This document shows, piece by piece, positions 7,941 through 10,938 of a DNA stretch of 10,938 nt (position 1 is the stretch's first letter; each line of letters starts with the position of its first letter). The stretch is from NCBI GenBank assembly GCA_018065765.1, contig JAGHSR010000008.1:1-10938 (forward strand). The letters are read 5' to 3'. Origin of the DNA: Candidatus Colicola coprequi (GTDB lineage Bacteria; Bacteroidota; Bacteroidia; Bacteroidales; Paludibacteraceae). The position numbers were made by a program, and so were the translations under genes. The notes under the pieces are model-generated. The model saw only the letters and a list, made by a program, of their open reading frames with translations. It was not told the origin of the DNA and made no database searches.

Positions 7941-7982
7941 GGCAATTCCCGTGCCATAAGCAATTTTTCTGCCATTTTGTCA
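7941..7982 (-). promoter_or_regulatory. Tandem -24/-12 (sigma-54-type) elements upstream of grpE
   Basis: On the minus strand, two elements with identical geometry lie 18 bp apart: TGGCAGAAAAATTGCT (7974-7959) and TGGCACGGGAATTGCC (7956-7941). Both fit TGGCA-N6-TTGC. The second fits the sigma-54 consensus TGGCACG-N4-TTGCW at every position except the last. It would place the start near 7930, about 16 nt before the grpE ATG. An imperfect palindrome, TGACAAAATGGCAG (7982-7969), overlaps the first element and the stop codon of the HAD gene. No TAnnTTTG box is present in this gap. Use of sigma-54 is inferred from the match; another regulator could read the same repeats. Confidence 0.5.
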
Positions 7983-8690
7983 TAATATCTGCATTATATC
8001 TCGGATGTTTGTCACTTCGTAAGTGGCAGTTTGCTCCTTGGGAGCGGAAGAGGGGCGAATCCACAACTGGTCAATGTGAGCATTTTGGGCTCCCAGGATG
8101 TCGGAGTTGTAACTGTCACCAATCATGATGGCTTCATCAGCCGTGACACCATTGAGTTCCAAGGCGCGCTGATAAATGCCCGGCTGCGGCTTGTTGATGC
8201 CTACCTCTTCGCTAAGAAGAATATATTTGAAGCATTGTTGCAATCCGGAATGCGCAATCTTGTAGTGTTGCACCTCGCCAAACCCGTTGCTGATGATGGT
8301 AAGAGGATATTTGTCAGCGAGATAGCGAACGATCTCGGCAGCGTCGGGCAAAAGGGTGAAATAGCGATTGGTAAGTTGCAGAAAATCCTTGCCAATACGG
8401 TCAGCCAAATCAATGAGAGGGCGGGGAGCGATATCAAGCCTCAGCTGCTGCGTGATAGGATAGAGAAAACGGTCACGCTGCAAGAAAGCGCGCGTTATCT
8501 CGCCTTTCCCATACCGTCCCCATAGAACAAGGTTGTGCTCTTCGTAGGTGTCAAACCATTGCTGAAAAGATGGAAAAAACTCCTCAAGACGATATTGGGC
8601 AAACAAGTCTTGCAGCGCATGATATGCTGCATAGTCCCAATCACCAATGGTCTGATCCCAATCGATAAGAACGGCTTTGTAATTTTTCAT
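7980..8690 (-). CDS. HAD-family hydrolase, YjjG-type nucleotidase-like
   Basis: This 236-aa protein carries all four HAD motifs. Motif I is DWDQT, with nucleophile Asp10 and Asp12. Motif II is TIISNG (Ser134). Motif III is Lys167 in GINKPQPGIY. Motif IV is IGDSYNSD, with Asp192 and Asp197. The helical cap lies between motifs I and II (about 15-115). The overall layout resembles the YjjG/YfnB group of noncanonical pyrimidine 5'-nucleotidases, but the substrate cannot be read from the sequence. I chose the ATG at 8690, which puts motif I at residue 10 as is usual; a TTG at 8720 is possible but less natural. The gene follows ruvB by 26 bp and is probably the last gene of the ABC-ruvB-HAD operon. 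Its stop codon forms part of the putative grpE control region. Confidence 0.88.
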   Translation of the reverse strand: MKNYKAVLIDWDQTIGDWDYAAYHALQDLFAQYRLEEFFPSFQQWFDTYEEHNLVLWGRYGKGEITRAFLQRDRFLYPITQQLRLDIAPRPLIDLADRIGKDFLQLTNRYFTLLPDAAEIVRYLADKYPLTIISNGFGEVQHYKIAHSGLQQCFKYILLSEEVGINKPQPGIYQRALELNGVTADEAIMIGDSYNSDILGAQNAHIDQLWIRPSSAPKEQTATYEVTNIRDIMQIL

Positions 8691-8716
8691 TGTCAGTACA
8701 CACTTTTCGTCAGGAT

Positions 8717-9738
8717 TCAAAACAAACTTTGCTGACTATCCCGATTCAACAAACTCTTGCCGAGATGCTTGTAAGCCAATTCGGTTGCTTCGCGCCCACG
8801 CGGAGTCCGCTTGATGAAGCCTTCTTTGATTAGATAAGGTTCGTACACATCTTCGATGGTGCCTGCATCCTCACCCATAGCGGTGGCAATGTTGTTAACA
8901 CCAACAGGACCTCCCTTGAACTTGTCAATGATGGTGCAAAGCAGTTTGTTGTCAATCTCATCCAAACCGAACGTGTCAATATTGAGGGCTTCCAGTGCGT
9001 ATTGGGCTATCTCAAGGTCAATATGCCCGTCTCCCTTCACTTGCGCAAAGTCTCTCACTCGACGCAAAAGTGCATTCGCAATACGGGGCGTACCGCGACT
9101 TCTGCGAGCTATCTCGTGTGCGGCTTGCTCGTCAATCAGAATGCCCAATAAGCCTGCACTGCGGGAAACAATACCCGCCAAGATGTCGGCATCGTAGTAC
9201 TCAAGGTGACAATTGATACCAAAGCGGGCACGAAGAGGGGATGTCAGTAGTCCCGAACGTGTGGTGGCACCAATGAGGGTAAAATGATTGAGGTCTATCT
9301 GTATGGTACGGGCAGAAGGACCTTTGTCAATCATAATATCTATGCGGTAATCCTCCATCGCGGAATATAGTATTCCTCCACAACGGGACTTAGGCGATGG
9401 ATTTCGTCTATGAAGAGCACATCATTCTCCTCCAGCGATGTGAGCAGTCCTGCCAAATCGCCGGGCTTGTCCAAGACAGGACCGGAGGTCACTTTAAATC
9501 CCACACCGAGTTCGTTGGCTATGATATTGCTTAGGGTAGTCTTGCCCAATCCGGGAGGACCAAAAAGCAACACATGATCCAAACTCTCGTGACGCATGCG
9601 TGCTGCTTGCACAAAAACACGCAGATTGCTGACAATCTTGCTTTGTCCGGCAAAATCAGCAAAACGAAGGGGACGCAAGGCATTGTCCTGCTCTTTTTCG
9701 TTCATTTGTTCGCGAATATCAAATTCCTCTTGTTGCAT
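8717..9738 (-). pseudogene. ruvB: ruvB, Holliday junction branch-migration helicase, split by a one-base deletion
   Basis: RuvB is the hexameric AAA+ motor that, with RuvA, moves Holliday junctions during recombinational repair. The N-terminal part (9738-9340, 132 aa) has Walker A GPPGLGKTT (60-68) and Walker B LFIDEIHRL. The C-terminal part (8717 to about 9369) has sensor 1 GATTRSG, the arginine-finger region SPLRARFG, sensor 2 RGTPRIANALLRRVRD and the winged-helix domain ending KRTPRGREATELAYKHLG. The frame changes just after SPVVEEY. The family reads EEYLYSAMEDYR there, and adding one base between 9369 and 9370 restores exactly that, giving about 340 aa, the normal length. The start overlaps the end of the ABC gene by 20 nt. 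RuvB is rarely dispensable and everything else is intact, so a sequencing error is as likely as a real mutation. Confidence 0.93.
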
Positions 9739-10507
9739 TCAAAAAAAGCTGTTCTATGTTGGTATTGTTGTCAATGACTTGCTCTGCCTTAATCTGACCA
9801 TGATCTAATATAATCACGCGGTCGCACATCTCACGCACCTCTTGCAGTATATGTGTAGAAAGAATAACCGTACATCCTCTATCTTGCATTTTGCATTCTG
9901 CATCGTGCATTGTGCATCGTGCATCGTGCATCGTCAACCCCTTGATGAGTTGCCGTATCTCGGTGAGTTGGTTGGGGTCAAGGCCGGTAGTCGGTTCGTC
10001 CAAAATAAGCAATTCCGGATTGCCCAACAGTGCTTGTGCCAGACCTACCCGCTGACGGTATCCCTTGCTCAAACTGCCTATTCGTTTGTTCGCCTCGGTA
10101 GTAAGCCCTACACGCTGTATGAGATTTTCTATCTCGTTAGGGTCCTCCTCTTTTCTATAGCAGCGTAGCGGCCTATAGCTACTATGACTCCGATCTCCCT
10201 TCCCTTCGGGGTGGGGGTGGGGGGAGGCTTCCCCCATATAAAGCATTCGTGACATGAACTGAAGGTACTCACGGACATACATCTCATCGTATAGAGGGTT
10301 CTGCTCGGGGAGATAACCTATGTGGGAAGGAACATCTATCTCTCCGGAATCAGGGGACCAGAGTCCGACAATAATCTTCATCAACGTGGATTTACCGGCA
10401 CCATTGGGACCAAGCAAACCAAGAACTTCCCCCGGATGCAAATGAAAATTAACATCCTGCAAAACAACCTGTTTGCCAAATGACTTATGAATATGTCTGA
10501 CTTCCAT
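9719..10507 (-). CDS. GldA-like ABC transporter ATP-binding protein with two repeat-derived insertions
   Basis: This 262-aa ABC ATPase has all nucleotide-binding motifs: Walker A GPNGAGKST (33-41), Q-loop Gln69 in YLPEQN, signature LSKGYRQR (146-153), Walker B LLILDEP (166-172), D-loop GLDP (175-178) and H-loop His219 in STHI. It resembles GldA-type ATPases of Bacteroidetes. That family includes gliding-motility exporters but also many general exporters, so motility is not implied. No membrane subunit is encoded here. I start at the ATG at 10507 (MEVRHIHKSFG), because the longer frame to 10741 translates promoter, terminator and repeats. Two stretches are foreign to the family: about 92-122 (rich in His, Pro and Arg) and about 192-212, which has a 7-residue period (MHDARCT, MHDAECK, MQDRGCT). 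Both are in frame and fall in surface loops between conserved motifs, so the protein may still work. Confidence 0.85.
   Translation of the reverse strand: MEVRHIHKSFGKQVVLQDVNFHLHPGEVLGLLGPNGAGKSTLMKIIVGLWSPDSGEIDVPSHIGYLPEQNPLYDEMYVREYLQFMSRMLYMGEASPHPHPEGKGDRSHSSYRPLRCYRKEEDPNEIENLIQRVGLTTEANKRIGSLSKGYRQRVGLAQALLGNPELLILDEPTTGLDPNQLTEIRQLIKGLTMHDARCTMHDAECKMQDRGCTVILSTHILQEVREMCDRVIILDHGQIKAEQVIDNNTNIEQLFLNATRGI
9885..9933. repeat. Seven TGCATNN heptamers inside the ABC ATPase gene
   Basis: Seven units begin at 9885, 9892, 9899, 9906, 9913, 9920 and 9927, all TGCAT plus two variable bases (TT, TC, CG, TG, CG, CG, CG). Three heptamers make 21 bp, so the encoded protein repeats every seven residues. 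The array sits between the D-loop and the H-loop strand of the ATPase. It is the same repeat class as the array at 7275-7365. Confidence 0.93.
10155..10235. repeat. Composite hairpin / C-rich-G-rich element inserted in the ABC ATPase gene
   Basis: The insertion has two parts. One (10155-10182) holds CTATAG twice (10155-10160, 10173-10178) and a GTAGC/GCTAC hairpin (10165-10169, 10178-10182). The other (about 10190-10235), read on the minus strand, is a series of C-runs followed by GAA and G-runs. The second part has the same C-runs-then-G-runs design as the hairpin element at 10632-10670. It encodes a His/Pro/Arg-rich stretch absent from related ATPases. Exact borders are uncertain. Confidence 0.65.
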
Positions 10508-10526
10508 AAAAGACCCTACAATTTTG

Positions 10527-10543
10527 CGCCACAAGTTGTGGCG
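10527..10543. promoter_or_regulatory. Perfect palindrome in the leader of the ABC-ruvB operon
   Basis: CGCCACAA (10527-10534) and TTGTGGCG (10536-10543) form a perfect 8-bp inverted repeat around one base. With the promoter at 10556-10587, this lies at about +5 to +21 of the predicted transcript, between promoter and start codon. It could be a repressor operator, or an RNA stem of 7 bp with a 3-nt loop at the 5' end of the message. Confidence 0.45.
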
Positions 10544-10555
10544 TAATTCGAGCGA

Positions 10556-10587
10556 CAAAGGTACAACCTTTTTTTGAATTGTGCAAA
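10556..10587 (-). promoter_or_regulatory. Bacteroidetes-type promoter of the ABC-ruvB-HAD operon
   Basis: On the minus strand a -33 box TTTG (10587-10584) is followed after 20 bp by a perfect -7 box TACCTTTG (10563-10556). Transcription should start near 10548, about 40 nt before the ABC start codon at 10507. Spacing and boxes equal those of the leftward promoter at 32-62. A hairpin terminator ends about 8 bp upstream of the -33 box. Confidence 0.75.
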
Positions 10588-10595
10588 AAAAATGC

Positions 10596-10625
10596 AAAAA
10601 GCGCTCACGTGGTGAGTGCTTTTTT
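10596..10625. terminator. Strong hairpin terminator, potentially bidirectional
   Basis: A 13-bp stem (10596-10608 with 10612-10624, one G-T wobble) closes a 3-base loop. The GC core is GCGCTCAC/GTGAGTGC. Six T's follow on the plus strand (10620-10625); on the minus strand five T's, GCA and eight T's follow. No gene is visible that would end here, so it may insulate the ABC operon promoter from transcription entering from the right. Confidence 0.75.
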
Positions 10626-10631
10626 ATGGAG

Positions 10632-10670
10632 ACCCTATCCCCAACCCTTTCCCTTATAGGGCAAGGGGGA
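10632..10670. repeat. C-rich/G-rich hairpin repeat
   Basis: Runs of C separated by A or T lead into a stem CCCTT-T-CCCT (10645-10654) paired with AGGG-C-AAGGG (10658-10667) around the loop TAT. G-runs follow. The design matches the second half of the element inserted in the ABC gene (10190-10235), read on the opposite strand. It is probably a copy of a dispersed palindromic repeat. Confidence 0.55.
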
Positions 10671-10690
10671 GTGTAGAGTTTGCTCTCTTT

Positions 10691-10740
10691 TTTCTCGACA
10701 GTCTCTCGAGGGTCTCTCGACACTCTCTCGACACTTGACA
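10691..10740. repeat. Short imperfect tandem repeats with core TCTCGA
   Basis: The core TCTCGA occurs four times at 9-11-bp spacing, mostly as TCTCTCGACA, and then decays to CTTGACA. There are no spacers and no coding potential I can support. Together with the next two arrays it fills a gene-free stretch from 10626 to the right edge. Confidence 0.7.
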
Positions 10741-10806
10741 CTCACTTTCCCACTTTCCCTCTCACTTTCCCTCTCATTTCCCTCTCACTTTCCCTCTCAC
10801 TTCCCT
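10741..10806. repeat. Tandem repeats of about 12 bp, CTCACTTTCCCT
   Basis: Five to six units of CTCACTTTCCCT follow each other, some shortened by 1-3 bases (CTCATTTCCCT, CTCACTTCCCT). The tract is pure pyrimidine apart from single A's on this strand. It ends in the 10-bp palindrome CCCTATAGGG (10803-10812). Confidence 0.8.
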
Positions 10807-10830
10807 ATAGGGTCTTTATCTCCTTTTTTG

Positions 10831-10890
10831 TGGCATGAGTGGTATGAGTGGCGTGAGTGACGGTAGTGACAGCAGTGACAGCAGTGACAG
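10831..10890. repeat. 9-bp tandem repeats (TGGCATGAG grading to TGACAGCAG)
   Basis: Consecutive 9-mers run TGGCATGAG, TGGTATGAG, TGGCGTGAG, TGACGGTAG, TGACAGCAG, TGACAGCAG and then a partial TGACAG. Units change gradually along the array, as expected from slippage plus point mutation. A 9-bp period would keep a reading frame, but no convincing open frame runs through it here. The bases after 10890 up to the edge are AT-rich with no feature I can support. Confidence 0.8.
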
Positions 10891-10938
10891 AGTTTCTATA
10901 ACTTATTATATTCTTCTTCCTATGCGGGGATTATATAT

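Noticed and set aside
8031..8525. Rightward open frame of 164 aa
   Set aside because: It is antisense to the HAD hydrolase gene, which has all four catalytic motifs.
9339..9372. Programmed ribosomal frameshift in ruvB
   Set aside because: I see no slippery heptamer with a following structure at the site, and RuvB is not known to use frameshifting; a simple one-base loss explains it.
9842..10168. Rightward open frame of 108 aa with FCIVHCASCIVH-like repeats
   Set aside because: It is antisense to the ABC ATPase, and the repetitive residues come from the heptamer array.
9719..10507. Evidence for gliding motility from a GldA-like ATPase
   Set aside because: ATPases of this type are common in non-gliding Bacteroidales, and no gldF, gldG or other gliding gene is in the window.
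10508..10741. N-terminal extension of the ABC ATPase to 10741
   Set aside because: It would translate the operon promoter, the terminator hairpin and a repeat; family members start at MEVRHIHKSFG-like sequence, so 10507 is the start.

Overview
The window looks like chromosomal DNA from a member of the Bacteroidales (phylum Bacteroidota). Four things point there. Two promoters match the Bacteroidetes form TTTG/TTG-N20-TAnnTTTG. The RuvB, GrpE and DnaJ sequences have the character of that group. Shine-Dalgarno sites are weak or absent. There are also dispersed heptamer (TGCATTY) and C-rich/G-rich hairpin repeats. I cannot fix the genus; something Prevotella-, Bacteroides- or Porphyromonas-like is plausible.

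Layout. A single rightward gene, a DUF2461 protein (57-758), starts the window. Its first codons overlap a promoter that fires leftward out of the window. It converges on a leftward cluster, and a 78-bp gap with nested inverted repeats lies between them. The leftward cluster, in order of transcription, is grpE (7914-7378), dnaJ (7243-6068), a 295-aa exported probable beta-barrel protein (6042-5155), an 814-aa TonB-receptor-like outer-membrane protein (5158-2714, ATGA overlap with the previous gene) and an LtaS/MdoB-type membrane sulfatase-fold enzyme (2696-837). Spacing after dnaJ is 25 bp, -4 bp and 17 bp, so the envelope genes probably ride on the grpE-dnaJ chaperone transcript. Upstream of grpE are two tandem elements that fit the -24/-12 pattern of sigma-54 promoters.

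A second leftward operon lies to the right: a GldA-like ABC ATPase (10507-9719), ruvB (9738-8717) and a YjjG-type HAD phosphatase (8690-7980). A strong Bacteroidetes promoter (10556-10587) precedes it, and a strong hairpin terminator sits just upstream of that. In this sequence ruvB is broken by one missing base near 9369/9370. The ABC ATPase carries two in-frame insertions made of repetitive DNA. One is a TGCATNN heptamer array, and the same heptamer fills the grpE-dnaJ gap. The other is a C-rich/G-rich element with a relative at about 10632-10670.

The last ~310 bases (10626-10938) hold no gene I can support. They consist of a C-rich/G-rich hairpin followed by three different short tandem-repeat arrays. 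I see no CRISPR, tRNA, rRNA, transposase or phage gene. The most interesting items are the possible sigma-54-type control of a chaperone operon that continues into an uncharacterised outer-membrane module, and the spread of repeat elements into intergenic and coding DNA.
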